In this document: positions 9,586-19,782 of the stretch, one piece after another
How the letters are laid out: the number at the start of each line of letters is the position of its first letter
Numbering within the stretch: position 1 is the first letter of the stretch
Assembly (NCBI GenBank): GCA_036867785.1
Contig: CP145415.1
Span: 992,001 to 1,056,000, forward strand
Direction of reading: 5' to 3'
Source of the DNA: Plasmodiophora brassicae
Lineage: Eukaryota > Endomyxa: Phytomyxea > Phytomyxea > Plasmodiophorida
Length of the DNA stretch: 64,000 nt
Notes under the pieces: model-generated
What the model saw: only the letters and a program-made list of their open reading frames with translations
Told to the model about the DNA's origin: nothing
Database searches by the model: none
Made by a program: the position numbers and the translations under genes

Positions 9586-12500
9586 TCAGAAGGTGATCAC
9601 GTCGAGGTCAACGCGGATGGCGTGGCTGGACTCGTAGGCGGTGACGGCCTTCCAGACGCTGTTGGCGAGCTTCGACGGGCCGCACACGTACACGGCCACC
9701 GTGAAGAGCTCGTTCGGGCGAGCGGCGTGGGCGCGCTCCATGATGCCCGGGAACGCCGTCGCCATCGGCGGCGGTTTCGACGATGTGATCGTCGTGTCCG
9801 CGTTCTTCGAATGCGGGATGGTCTTACCGGGGCGTGTCAGGTACGCGTCGAAGCGCAGGTGCGGGTAGGATTGTGGTCCATTGGTATGCTTCGCGATCGC
9901 TTGGTCGATCGTGTCCTGGAACCAGGACAGCTCGGAGGCCCCGGGGATCATCCACAGCAGGAAGACGTCGCGCGTGTTCAACGACGGGGGCCCATCCGGT
10001 CGGCAGTAGATGTCGCGGATGATGGAGATCATGGGCGTCACGCCAATGCCGCCGGCAATCAGAACGACCACGTCGTAACGCTGTTAGGAAGACCGGTCAG
10101 TCACCGCCCTGTGCTCGGTGACAGCCAGCCAGCGCCGAACCTTGTACGACATGGCCAGGCGCCCGTACGGCCCGTCGACCCTGCACTTCAGCGCGTGCGT
10201 CGACGAATGCTGCTCGAGGGCGGCGAACCCGGTGAGCGCGCACGTGAAGTCGCCGGCCAGCTTGATGGTGAACTCAATGAACGGGTCGTGAGGCGCGCTG
10301 CTCAGCGTGAACGGGTGCCACTCGGTGCGGGACACGATCGGCACGTTCAGGTACATGAACTGACCCACGTGGAGCTTGGACGATTTCGACTTGGGCAGCC
10401 GGATTTGAACGGCGCCCCCGCCTGGGAGCACAGAACACGACAACGGCGCCTGATGAAACGTCAGCGGACGAGTCGTACATGCGGCGGCGGCGCCCAGGTT
10501 CGCACCTTCGCCTCCAGGCCACGAGCGTAACGCAGGATACGATCGACGGTCCAAACGACGACGGCGGCAATGACAAAGTTGCCCTGGATGACGGGCGCGT
10601 GCAGTGTGGCGAACGTGAAGAACGTGATGAACGACATGACGTGCAGCACGAGGAACGAATCGAAACAGTAGCGGCGAATGGCGGGCAGCGATTCGAGCAC
10701 GATGAAGAGCATCAGGAGCCAGGCGACCGTGCCCCATGTGTTCTTGCTGGTCGACAGCAGGATGCTGACGTTCGCCAGCACCGACTTCTTCAGGTACAGC
10801 GAGTACGCGCCGTGCACTGAGCTGATCCCGAACAGGAACAGGCCCAACCAGCGATGGAACTTGATGGCGCGTTCGAATGGCACGCGCAGCAGGAGGAACG
10901 CCAGCGAGTTCCTGGTCGCAGGGATCGCCACCCACATCGACGTTGCTGTGAATGGCAGAGGTTACGAACGCGGATACGGTGCAGGGATGTGCCCGCAGGT
11001 TACCTGAGGCGATGGACCCGAGACGCGACTGGACCGACAGCGCCGACATGGGCCAGATGTAGACCCAGGCGAACGCCAGGAACACGTACATTGTGAACGC
11101 GATGAACGACGCCATCGACGCCTGCGCGCTGGGCATCTTCGCCTCGAGCATGGCCCTCAGCTTGAGACGGGGGCGGCTGTAGATCGACTTGGATGGCAGC
11201 GGCTTCTCTGTGGCCATCGCGGTCGTGCCCCCGGCGACGCTCATCGCGGGGGGCGCACCGGGCGACGCCCCTGTGGTCGTCCGCGCCGGCGGCCCGTTGA
11301 AGAAGGACGGTATGACCACCAGCTGCGCTTCGCCGCTGAACGCGGCGGCGAGCTTCTTCGCGACCTTCTTCGCCCTTCGGAGGTACATGGCGACCAGGGC
11401 GGTGCGCACCAGGCGTGTCAGGCGGACGACGGCCACGACGCCGAGGACGCCCGCCACCGTCAACGAGAACGCGAGGCCGGCGTCGGTGCCGGCTGCCATC
11501 GCGACGCCCACGAAGTTGCTCGTGAACAGGTCGACCTGGACGATGCCGCTCGAGTCGTGCATGGGGAACCAGCCGACGCCGCCGTCGTAATGGGACCAGG
11601 CCCACGACATGTACACGGGCGACCCGGGCGTGAACGCCAGGCGACCCGCAGGCGCTAACGGCCTCTTGAACGTGACGCTGGTGGCCCCGTTCTGCTGGGA
11701 GCCGCTCACCTCCGTCAGCACCAACCCACCCGGGAACGGGTCCGGTTGCGTCTGCGACGACGAGAACCCGTTGAACACGGTCAGGTTCCCCGACGCATCG
11801 TCGATCCACGCCGTCGCCGATTCCGTGTTCAGGTGGCCGTCCGGGACGCTGGACCACCCGAGCGAGATCCACCCGGGCGTGCTGCCCGACAGCTTGAACG
11901 TGACGACGTTCGCGATCGTGTCCGTCGTCCAGGACACGTGCATGACGCCGTCGGCGGTGACGAAGGCGCCGTTCCCGGCCGAAGGCGTCCACGACGGGAA
12001 GAAGGAGATGGGCGCCACGCCGCGGTTGTCGTGCTCCGGGTACGACGTCGGCGATTGCCCGTCCTGGCTCGAGTAGGCCCAGCTGGCGAACAGCTGCGGG
12101 CCACCGGGGACGATGTCGAGGTGGTTCGCCGTCCCGATCACCAGCGGCCTCCGGAACCGGATCGTCGTCATCGGCGTGACGCCGTCCGACGCCCGGGCCT
12201 GCGTGCCCGAGATCGGCGTCACCGCCGGGTTCGTGTCGACGACCGGCGTCGTCCGCGAATTGGAGAACGCGTCGAACAGCGTCAGGGCGCCGGTGCGATC
12301 GTCGACCCATCCGACGATGGAGCTGGTGTTCGCGTGGCCGCCGCCCGTCGTCGACAGGCCCAGGCCGACCCACCCGCCCGTCATGGCCTCCACCGTGAAC
12401 GTCACCGCCGTCTGGTCGGACGAGATCGCCCACGTGATGTTCATGACGCCGTCGATCGAGATGATCGTGCTCGACGACGACGACGCGGCCGGCGGGAACG

Positions 12501-13242
12501 TTGCCGGCATTGGGGCAGGGGTCGGCGCCGGCGTTGGGGCAGGTGTCGGCGCCGGCGTCGGGCGAGGTGTCGGCGCTGGAGTCGGACGAGGTGTCGGAGC
12601 CGGCCTTGGCGTCGGCGCTGGCGTTTGACCGGGAACCGGTGCAGGAGTCGGGCCAAGCACCGGTGCCGGGGTAGGCACCGGCGTCGGTACAGGTGTGGGT
12701 GCCGGTGTGGGCGCCGGGGTCGGGACTGGTGTGGGTGCCGCTGCCGGCGCGATGAATTGCACAGGCCCATACGTCGTGCGAACGTCGTGCTGTGGGTAGC
12801 TGGTTGGACTGAGCTGTGTTGATGCCGCGACACCGCTGTAGGCGTTGGCCATGTACCACGACCCGCCGGGGACGATGTTCGCGTGGCATGGCCACGTGGC
12901 TGAGCACGAGGCCGTCAGCGGCCTCGAGAACGTGAACGTTGTCGTCGTTGACGTCTGCGAGAAGCTGACCGCTGTCACGTAGGGCGGCGTCGTCGCCGCG
13001 AACAGGGTGCCGACGTCACGCGACGTGGACCACGAGTCGACCAGCGTGAGCTGGCCGTTGTAGACCCAGCCGAGGACCCAGGCGGATTTCGAGTGCCCGG
13101 CCGAAGACGACGTCGACAGGCCGATCGCGATCCAGCCTTTCGTCGGCGCCGTCAGCGTGAACTTGACCGTGCCCGCCGTCTGGTCGATCGACCACGACGT
13201 CGTGAACGACCCGGATCCGACCGACCCCGTGATCACGCTCAT
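9586..13242 (-). CDS. ferric reductase/NADPH oxidase-like protein with three DOMON domains
   Basis: Four exons: 13242-11004, 10945-10506, 10449-10141 and 10080-9586, 1160 residues. Three DOMON domains occupy about 1-165, 265-410 and 415-565. Each has the pattern (G)W(I/V)(A/G/S)(I/L)G(L/W)S and a late IVPGG- or SWA-type strand. A Pro-Thr-Ala linker separates the first two. A multi-span ferric reductase core follows, with two bis-haem His pairs, each H-x13-H: FHRWLG...SVHG and VLHVMS...TLHAP. The FAD motif is HPFTLSS, and the NADPH motifs are AGGIGVTP and VYVCGPSK. It should move electrons from cytosolic NADPH through FAD and two haems to an outer acceptor, with the DOMON domains as haem- or sugar-binding outer modules. 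No signal peptide is visible, so a short upstream exon may be missing. Confidence 0.88.
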
Positions 13243-13319
13243 GGTGACGATCACACAATATGGTGGCCACTAAGTTGAGACGTCGAGCGTCGAGTCGTAC
13301 CACTGTGCGGCCCCGTACT

Positions 13320-13325
13320 ATATAT
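13320..13325 (-). promoter_or_regulatory. TATA-like element of the ferric reductase gene
   Basis: TATATA on the minus strand, about 80 nt upstream of the ATG at 13242. Position and sequence fit a core promoter; there is no direct evidence. Confidence 0.35.
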
Positions 13326-13530
13326 CCGCTAAATAACCGAGCATACCACCTAGTACGAGCCCCCTGAGGTCACGCGGCAGGTGGTCATGGGTACACCTTC
13401 TTCATGCGAACCGGCATCGCCCAGGTGCCGCTACTGGAAACGTTAGCGAACGCGACGAGGCAGCGCGCATACGACCAGGCACAGAATCGAGAACGATACC
13501 AGATCGGGATCGAGAACGTCGTCGTCGACA

Positions 13531-14500
13531 ATGGACGAGGCGAGGGCGGTGCTGATAGACGCGGCGCGGTACGGCGACCCGGTCGCCGTCACGGTCTACA
13601 CGAGCGCCACGTACGACCAAGGTCCAGGTGATCGTACTGGCGCATGCGGTCGCTCTCGCTCATTCGTCCCAGTCACCGTGTTCGTTATCGAGGCCGACGT
13701 GGCCGACCTGCGCTGGTCGGTTCGTCACCGGTTCCGCGAGTTCGTCGTGTTGGATCGCGCGCTTCGCAGCCTGCACCGGTAACGGCGTTGATGCCACGAC
13801 GACAAGGAACGCGGCGCTGATCCAGGTGCTAGGGGCCTGCACGCCTCTGCCCCACTGGTCCGATTGCCCCGCAGGCACTGGCGCGTCCTGGTCGACCATG
13901 GCGATGGCCAGTTCCTATCGGCGCGCACGAAGGGCCTGCAGGACTTCCTGCAGCGGGCCGTCTCGATCGCCCCGTTGCTCGGGTCGGAACCCATGCTGCA
14001 ATTCCTGTGCCCGCCGTTCATGGCCCGCCCGCGACGCCTCCGCCAGGGGTCCGCCCAGGACGAAGACGATGAGCTCGATTCCTGCGACGACCCCACACCC
14101 GAGGTCACCGGCGTCGACATCGCAGGCGTAGGTGGACCTGGCGCGTCGCGACCGCACAGAGTCTGACGTGGCAGGCCGCGTACAGGTTCAATGCCTGACG
14201 AACGGGCGCGTCGTCTACCGGGTCAACGTGTGCAACGTCGCCAAGCCGGACGAGTTCCGCCAGTGGACCATGCTGAAATCGTTCTCGCAGTTCTTCCGGC
14301 TGAGCGTCGCGCTGCGCGACGCGTTCCCCGACGTGCACGTGGCGCGCCTGTCGAAATCGCCCATGGCCATCGTCGACCACCTGTCCCCGTCGTTCATCCA
14401 GCATCGCATGCGCACGCTGCAAGCGTTCCTGCGCGAGCTCCTCATGGATGCCCGGCTGGCCACCTGCGACGAGACGCTGACGTTCCTGGGCGTACGCTGA
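13531..14500 (+). CDS. double PX-domain protein
   Basis: Four exons, best model 13531-13621, 13673-13778, 13875-14131 and 14175-14500, 259 residues. The first intron has alternatives (donor at 13628, or retention) that also keep the frame. The first PX domain shows WSVRHRFREFVVLDRAL then FLSARTKGLQDFLQR and FLCPPF. The second shows WTMLKSFSQFFRLSVAL, the FP pair, IQHRMRTLQAFLREL and TFLGV. These are the W..+R(Y/F)..F..L and R+..L..FL signatures of phosphoinositide-binding PX domains. An acidic linker (DEDDELDSCDD) joins them. The third intron is only 43 nt, with CTGAC 8 nt before its acceptor. There is no BAR or SH3 region, so the protein is essentially two PX domains. Likely an endosomal membrane adaptor. 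Confidence 0.72.
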
Positions 14501-14532
14501 CGGGGGGTCCATACACACACATCGGATACCTA

Positions 14533-15576
14533 ATGGCAGACGTGCCGCGGCGGACCGGCCGTCGCCGTCCGAACATGGCGGCGCCGCGGGTGACCGTGAT
14601 CATGCCGGTCCACAACGGCGAGGCGACGCTGGCGGAGGCGGTTCGATCCATACAGTCGCAGACGATGCCGGCCTGGCGGTTAATCATTGTCGATGACGGG
14701 TCGACGGACGGCACCGCCGCGATCGTTGACGAGCTGGCCGGCGGCGACGACAGGATCGTCGTCGAGCGCACCCACGGCAACGTCGGCGTCGCCTCTGCAC
14801 TGAACCGAGCGCTTCAGTCGCCGATGGTCGCTGGCGAGTACGTTGCCAGGGCCGATGCGGACGATACCTGTCATCCGCAGCGCCTGGAAAGGCAGGTTGA
14901 ATTCCTCGCAGAGCACCCGGACGTGGACCTTTGTGGGACGCAGGTCTCGGTCGACGGGCGCCCGATCGCGATGCCGGCGCACGCGTGCCTCGCCGATTTC
15001 CACATGCACTTCTACTGTTCGGTCGCACACCCGAGCGTGATGTGGCGCAGGCGGCGGCTCGATCCGTTCCGGTACCTGGAGGACCCGGCGTTTCGACGCT
15101 GTGAAGACTACGCGACCTGGCTGCGCGTCCTGGGTTCTGAACGGCGCCTTGGCAACGTTGACGGGGAGCCCCTGGTTGATCTTCGACGACACGCCCGCTG
15201 CGTGTCGATCGTGCACTCTGCTGAACAGAAACGGGCGTCCGTTCTGGCGGCCCGGGATGCGATCGCCAGATTGCTTGGTGATGAAGGGACGGATGCGGAT
15301 GCGGTCGCCAGGATCCGCGATCCGATGTTGATCGTGTCCGCAACGGACGCGGGCCCGGCGTTCACGTTGATTAAGCGGATGCACGGCGCGTTCAGGCGAG
15401 GATGCCGACGGGACGGGACCTGTCCCCTGGTCGATGAAGACGTTGTCAAGCGCCTCGGCGAGATGGCAGCCCGAGCGATGCAGTATGGCGATGTGTCATT
15501 GTTCAAACAGTGGATCCAGGACTCGAACGGGAAACATGTCCCATTCCTGGAGCGACTACTATGCCCACCTTATTAG
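14533..15576 (+). CDS. family 2 glycosyltransferase
   Basis: Single exon, 347 residues, starting 32 nt after the PX gene stop. The GT-A fold shows VIMPVHNGEATL, LIIVDDGSTDGT, the DXD-type ADADDTCHPQRLE (metal and nucleotide sugar binding) and HPSVMWRRR followed by EDYATWLRVL, in normal GT2 order. No membrane span or signal peptide is visible, so it is a soluble or peripheral transferase. The motifs look more like bacterial-type GT2 enzymes than chitin or cellulose synthases, and the gene lacks introns among intron-rich neighbours. An origin by transfer is possible but unproven. Sugar and acceptor cannot be told. Confidence 0.88.
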   Translation: MADVPRRTGRRRPNMAAPRVTVIMPVHNGEATLAEAVRSIQSQTMPAWRLIIVDDGSTDGTAAIVDELAGGDDRIVVERTHGNVGVASALNRALQSPMVAGEYVARADADDTCHPQRLERQVEFLAEHPDVDLCGTQVSVDGRPIAMPAHACLADFHMHFYCSVAHPSVMWRRRRLDPFRYLEDPAFRRCEDYATWLRVLGSERRLGNVDGEPLVDLRRHARCVSIVHSAEQKRASVLAARDAIARLLGDEGTDADAVARIRDPMLIVSATDAGPAFTLIKRMHGAFRRGCRRDGTCPLVDEDVVKRLGEMAARAMQYGDVSLFKQWIQDSNGKHVPFLERLLCPPY

Positions 15577-15620
15577 CGCGTATAAATATGGAGCGGTCCA
15601 CCACCACCACCAATCGTGTA

Positions 15621-15929
15621 TCACGCATGCCACTCCTCGCTGAAGGGGCGCTCCGTGAACGCTTTGCCATTGACAAATCGCCAGCAGATCTCCGTCTTGT
15701 TCATGAAGGGCCTTGCGAAGAGCTCGCCGCACCCGTGGCACTTGCCGTCGCCTTTCGTGTAGTTCTCGATGATCCAGGCGGGCCTCAGATGCGTGATCGG
15801 GTGCCGCCCCCTCACCGCGTACAGGAGCAGCTGCCGGCCGCACATCATACAGCACAGCTTCGTCTTGCGCAGCACCGCATGGGTCATCTTCGTCGCCGAC
15901 TGCGCACTCCCTGCCTGCCTGTACCGCAT
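15621..15929 (-). CDS. small zinc-ribbon protein, array member 1
   Basis: 102 residues, single exon, ATG at 15929 (a second at 15887). Pattern: CMMC, then 33 residues containing WIIENYTKGDGK, then CHGCGELFARPF and CWRFVNGKAF. It is the most diverged of four neighbouring paralogues (15621-17389, all minus). The two CxxC pairs should bind one zinc ion. Similar four-cysteine ribbons with an FAR(P) tail occur in other protists and bacteria as far as I recall, but I cannot name the family. The 3' end is convergent with the glycosyltransferase, 44 nt away. Confidence 0.65.
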   Translation of the reverse strand: MRYRQAGSAQSATKMTHAVLRKTKLCCMMCGRQLLLYAVRGRHPITHLRPAWIIENYTKGDGKCHGCGELFARPFMNKTEICWRFVNGKAFTERPFSEEWHA

Positions 15930-16127
15930 AGTCCCTGTTCAATACATGCAGGTAGGCCCGACTGCCATACGATATCGGCTGGGAGCAGCACGACGCGGTG
16001 TATGATGTCGTGTGCCTGCGTGCGTACGCTTGCCGTAATAGATCATCATGTTACTGCTGTCATCAACAACTACGACGCGATGTCTTGGGTATAATCGGGC
16101 AAGCTCCAGATCAGGCAGCGCCGGTAG

Positions 16128-16385
16128 TCAGTTGCGTTTGCGAGACCGTACGAAAAACGATTTGCCGCCGACCAGCTGCCACGCCCGTTCACCTTTCAGG
16201 GTGAACGGTCGGGCGAACGTCTGCCCGCATTGCTGGCACTTGCCGTCGCCAAGCGTGAAATCCTCGATGATCCTGGACGTTCGCAGCTTGATCAGCGCGC
16301 CGGTGCCCATCTTGGCGTACTGGACCAGGTAGGCGTGGCACGACTGGCAGGCCAAGGTCAAGCCGCGCAGCGCCTTCTTGGCCAT
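16128..16385 (-). CDS. small zinc-ribbon protein, array member 2
   Basis: 85 residues, single exon, starting MAKKALRGLTLACQSC. Pattern: CQSC, 33 residues including KLRTSRIIEDFTLGDGK, CQQCGQTFARPF, then AWQLVGGKSF and a basic tail RSRKRN. This copy is closest to the array consensus. It is small and basic with no signal peptide, so cytosolic or nuclear. Function unknown; a nucleic-acid or protein contact through the ribbon is a guess. Confidence 0.68.
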   Translation of the reverse strand: MAKKALRGLTLACQSCHAYLVQYAKMGTGALIKLRTSRIIEDFTLGDGKCQQCGQTFARPFTLKGERAWQLVGGKSFFVRSRKRN

Positions 16386-16623
16386 CGGCCGCGCGCGGCG
16401 TCGGCGTCTCCCTCAACTGCGCTGACTCCCGCCGATCCAAATCGCCATCATTGCATTCGACTGCCCTCCGGCAGATATGTATTCCGTTCGCACATGACTG
16501 GTTGCGCTTATCGAAATGCCAAGAACACATATTGCCAGATCCCCGATGGCATAGAAATGGGAAATGAATAAAGTGATCGATGTGTTATTATTCATAATGG
16601 GTGCGCATCAGGAAGTCGGCAGG

Positions 16624-16872
16624 TCATTCATTGGGGCGCTGGACCTGACGGTGGAAGAACGTCGCCCCTCGGATCAGTCGCCAGGTCAGACCGTCTGGCG
16701 CAAAGTAAAGTCTTGCGAATGGTTGCCCGCATTCGTGGCAGTCGCCTTTGCCATCGGTGAAGTCGCGTTCGATTCTGCCCGGGTGCAGCTTCAGCAAGTC
16801 GGGCCTGGGTTTCCTGATCGAGTACCGCATGAGCGACGTCCGGCAGGACCTGCATGCCAGCGTGAAGCCCAT
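16624..16872 (-). CDS. small zinc-ribbon protein, array member 3
   Basis: 82 residues from the ATG at 16872 (MGFTLACRSC...). Pattern: CRSC, 34 residues with LHPGRIERDFTDGKGD, CHECGQPFARLYF, then TWRLIRGATFF. The open frame extends upstream to 17073 with a possible hydrophobic stretch (ATLVLVYTLW), so a longer form with an N-terminal membrane segment cannot be excluded. I prefer the short start because members 2 and 4 begin at the same distance from the first CxxC. Confidence 0.65.
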   Translation of the reverse strand: MGFTLACRSCRTSLMRYSIRKPRPDLLKLHPGRIERDFTDGKGDCHECGQPFARLYFAPDGLTWRLIRGATFFHRQVQRPNE

Positions 16873-17122
16873 CGCGTCTCCTCTTCGCCGTCTTGCGGAC
16901 CGCCCGCCCCCGCGCGGCGCGCAGTGCCACAGCGTGTATACCAGGACGAGCGTTGCAGAAATGGCCGATGTCACCCGGACCCGAATATTCAGCAGATCAC
17001 GTCCATTGGTTCGTCTGACGACCGTACAGTGCGGCTGTCTACAGGGCCGATCGATGCTGTTCGACGATTTCACACAATCGTGCTCATGAGCGTGGTATAC
17101 ATATACAGCAGTCGTTTACAGA

Positions 17123-17389
17123 TTAAGGTTGGAGGTCGTCAATAGCGTCGTCGAAGCTTGCCCCTTTGCCGACCAGGTGCCACGACAGTTCGCTCTTGTA
17201 TATCATCGGTCTGGCGAACCGCTCCCCGCACTCGTGGCAGTCGCCGGAACCCTTCGTGAAGTCGTCGACGATCCTCGACGTCCGCAGTCGCCTCGGCAAG
17301 CCGCCATCGCCTCTATGCGCGTACTTGAACAGCGTCGTCTGACAGGACTGGCACACCAGTCGCAGAAACCGGTGCCCAATCACCGGCAT
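17123..17389 (-). CDS. small zinc-ribbon protein, array member 4
   Basis: 88 residues from the ATG at 17389 (an upstream frame adds 16 Arg/Cys-rich residues). Pattern: CQSC, 34 residues with RLRTSRIVDDFTKGSGD, CHECGERFARPM, then SWHLVGKGASF and an acidic end. Members 2-4 share (L)xCxSC at the same place, and all four share F-A-R after the second CxxC, so the array arose by tandem duplication. Confidence 0.66.
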   Translation of the reverse strand: MPVIGHRFLRLVCQSCQTTLFKYAHRGDGGLPRRLRTSRIVDDFTKGSGDCHECGERFARPMIYKSELSWHLVGKGASFDDAIDDLQP

Positions 17390-17749
17390 GCAACTGCAAC
17401 GGGCAGCAGAGCGCTCGCGATTTCGCAACCGCCACAAAATGCGTGGCCGCGTCCAGCGATCCTCAACTCACTTCTCAACAGGCATCGTCAAACACCCCTG
17501 AACGAGCCTCCGTAGCACATCGCATTTTCATTCGTGTTGGAGGGGGGCAGTCATGGCGTTCAATGAGGGAACTTGTCTGGTTCGACGAGCCAAGGGATCG
17601 AGATTAATAATCTCGATCCCTTGGCACGTCGAACTCCGAAGCCGCCACAAGGCAAAATAAAACACAACGGGCAGCGGCGGAGTCTCACAGTTGAAAGTCC
17701 GCGACGGCCGCCACTGCTGGTCGTCGATCGTCCCGACGTCGTCGCCGAC
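17390..17749. other. divergent promoter region with a long palindrome
   Basis: Region between the last zinc-ribbon gene (minus) and RBBP6 (plus), so it should contain both promoters. Its main structure is the palindrome at 17580-17634. Confidence 0.5.
17580..17634. repeat. near-perfect 55-bp palindrome
   Basis: Two 27-base arms meet around a single central base at 17607. Every position pairs except 17588/17626 (A-A). The core reads GGGATCGAGATTA / TAATCTCGATCCC. The sequence could extrude as a cruciform or, if transcribed, fold as one long hairpin in the RBBP6 leader. No target duplication is seen. Confidence 0.9.
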
Positions 17750-19632
17750 ATGAGTGTCCACTATCGGTTCGTCAGTAGCAAGGATAAGCGATGGGACACG
17801 ATCGGATTCGACTCGGCGGTCATTTCCGTGCTCGATCTGAAGCGGGCCATTGTCGCGGCGCTCGCCAACGCCCCGAAAGGGACCGCGCCCGTCGGGCCGC
17901 CAAATTTTGACCTGATCCTGACGAACCAAGTGACTGGAGAACGTACGATAATCATACATGCTTTAATTCTCAGGCCTCATGTGCATTTTTACTACAGGGT
18001 ACCTGGCTGATAATTTCCTCATCCCAAAGAATACATCTGTTGAAGTACGGAAAACGCCTTCATCGGCTGACAAACATAAGCGGTTGTTGGAGCCGACAGA
18101 AGTCACACTTCTTGCCGCCGGGACGGCGCATCTGACGTTGGGGTCGTCGGATGATCCATCGCAGATTTCCCCCGAAGACGAAGAGGCGCGCCGCCTGGAA
18201 TCTGTCCTCAATCAGCCGCCTGCCTATGCAGGTAGGAATACATTCTATGTATGTTCCATGTGGATCCTGGCTCATGTTTGCTACAGGTGGTCTTACGTAT
18301 TCAAAGACAAAGCACTCATCCGGGTTGATTCACGACCTCTCCGCTGCCGTGAATGCACCAGCAGCAATTTCGGTCCCGACAATGCCAGTGGCTGGAGCCG
18401 CGTTCGGTGGACGTCGGCCCCAGTTCGTCCGGACCGGCAAGCCACGTCCAGGCTACATCTGCCATAGGTGCCAGACACCCGGTCATTTCATTCATGAGTG
18501 CCCTACGAACGGCAACTCCGAGTTCAACTTCCAGCGCCCCAAGCCTATTACTGGAATCCCGATCTCCATGCTCAAGCCTGCTGCGGAAGGGAAGAGGGGC
18601 GCGTTCTTATTGGATGACGGGTCAGTATTGCGCTACGTACCCGTATCAATACATCTCATACGCTGTTGTCGCAGGCGTTTCGCTGACATCGAACCGAACC
18701 AGGGTGCGTTCGAGGATGCGTTCCGACCACAGGATCGTGCACTGGATATCATGAAGGCGAAGGTATATCCACAATTGTAATGCTATGCACCGCGTGGCTT
18801 ACCAGCTGTGCTATAGGCAGCCGCCGAGTCTGCGACGCGGATCACATGTTCTCTGTGCAATTCGGTGCTGACGGACCCGGTTGTCTCGCCGTGTTGCTTC
18901 CAGACGTTCTGCCGCCAGTGCTTCACGGATGCGCTGGCACGTTCATCGGGAACGTGCCCGTTCTGCCAGTCGCCTGATGTGAATGCGTCCGACGTCATGC
19001 CCAACGAAGCGGCCGCAAGAGAAGTTGCCGAACACGTTGAGAAGTTTGGGCGCGCCCCCTTGCCGCTTGAAGAAGAGCAGCCGGTATCGCAGCCGAAGGC
19101 AGCTCCCATCCCGATTTACGAATCGCAAACGGAGCCCGAGTCGCGCTCGACGTTCGGGAGGCCTCACGGCCAGCGACCTCGTCCGGCACGCGTGACTCCT
19201 ACAATGCACTTCCGGGCGCCGGCTCCGTTTCCTCATCCGTATCCATCGGAACCATTCGTCCCACATCATCCACCGCCTCCACCCCCGCCTGAACATCCGC
19301 CAGGTCCTCGCGATCGCCGGCCCGGGCCCATGTACAGGGGTGACGGCCCGGAACAAAGGCAGGCGTTGCGGAGCCCTGAACGCAGACGACCGAGTCGAAG
19401 CCCTGAACGCCTTCGCAAGAGTCGCAGCCCAGCCGGGCAATCGCAATCGTATCGCGATGTACGAGCTCGCAGCCGAAGCCCAATGTCACGGCGCCACCAC
19501 CCTGATCGGGATCGCGATTACGACCGTAGTCGGTACGGTGGCGACCGTGACAGGCACTATCGTGATGAACGCGACGGGCGTTACCAACGCGATCGACCTT
19601 TCCGTGGCGAACGTGGAAGGTCCCGTCGCTGA
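17750..19632 (+). CDS. RBBP6: RBBP6-like E3 ubiquitin ligase (DWNN, zinc knuckle, RING)
   Basis: Four exons: 17750-17942, 17998-18231, 18287-18762 and 18817-19632, 572 residues. The N-terminal DWNN ubiquitin-like domain reads MSVHYRFVSSKD ... ISVLDLKRAI ... FLIPKNTSVEVRK. A CCHC knuckle (CHRCQTPGHFIHEC, about 201-214) is followed by the family's TGIP motif. The RING (about 312-351) has CSLC ... PCC..FCRQC ... CPFC. After about 400 come a Pro-rich stretch and an SR/RD-rich tail (SPERRRPSRSPERL), as in human RBBP6 and yeast Mpe1. Expected role: pre-mRNA 3'-end processing and ubiquitin transfer. The segment coded by 18617-18670 fits the family poorly; an alternative intron of length divisible by three may remove it. 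Confidence 0.93.
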
Positions 19633-19782
19633 TCTGTCCCCGTCGCTCATCGACCATCGTATAAATATACAGACTTCAATCAACAATGTGATGTCGTGTG
19701 TTCATAGGACAATATTTGGGCACTTCTCGTGGACCAAGGAGATCACGTCGTTGAAACAGTCCAGGTCTAAGCAGGATGACGG

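Noticed and set aside
15586-15600. TATAAATA as a promoter element
   Set aside because: It lies between two convergent 3' ends, as does a similar one at 19659. A role near 3' ends is possible but unsupported.
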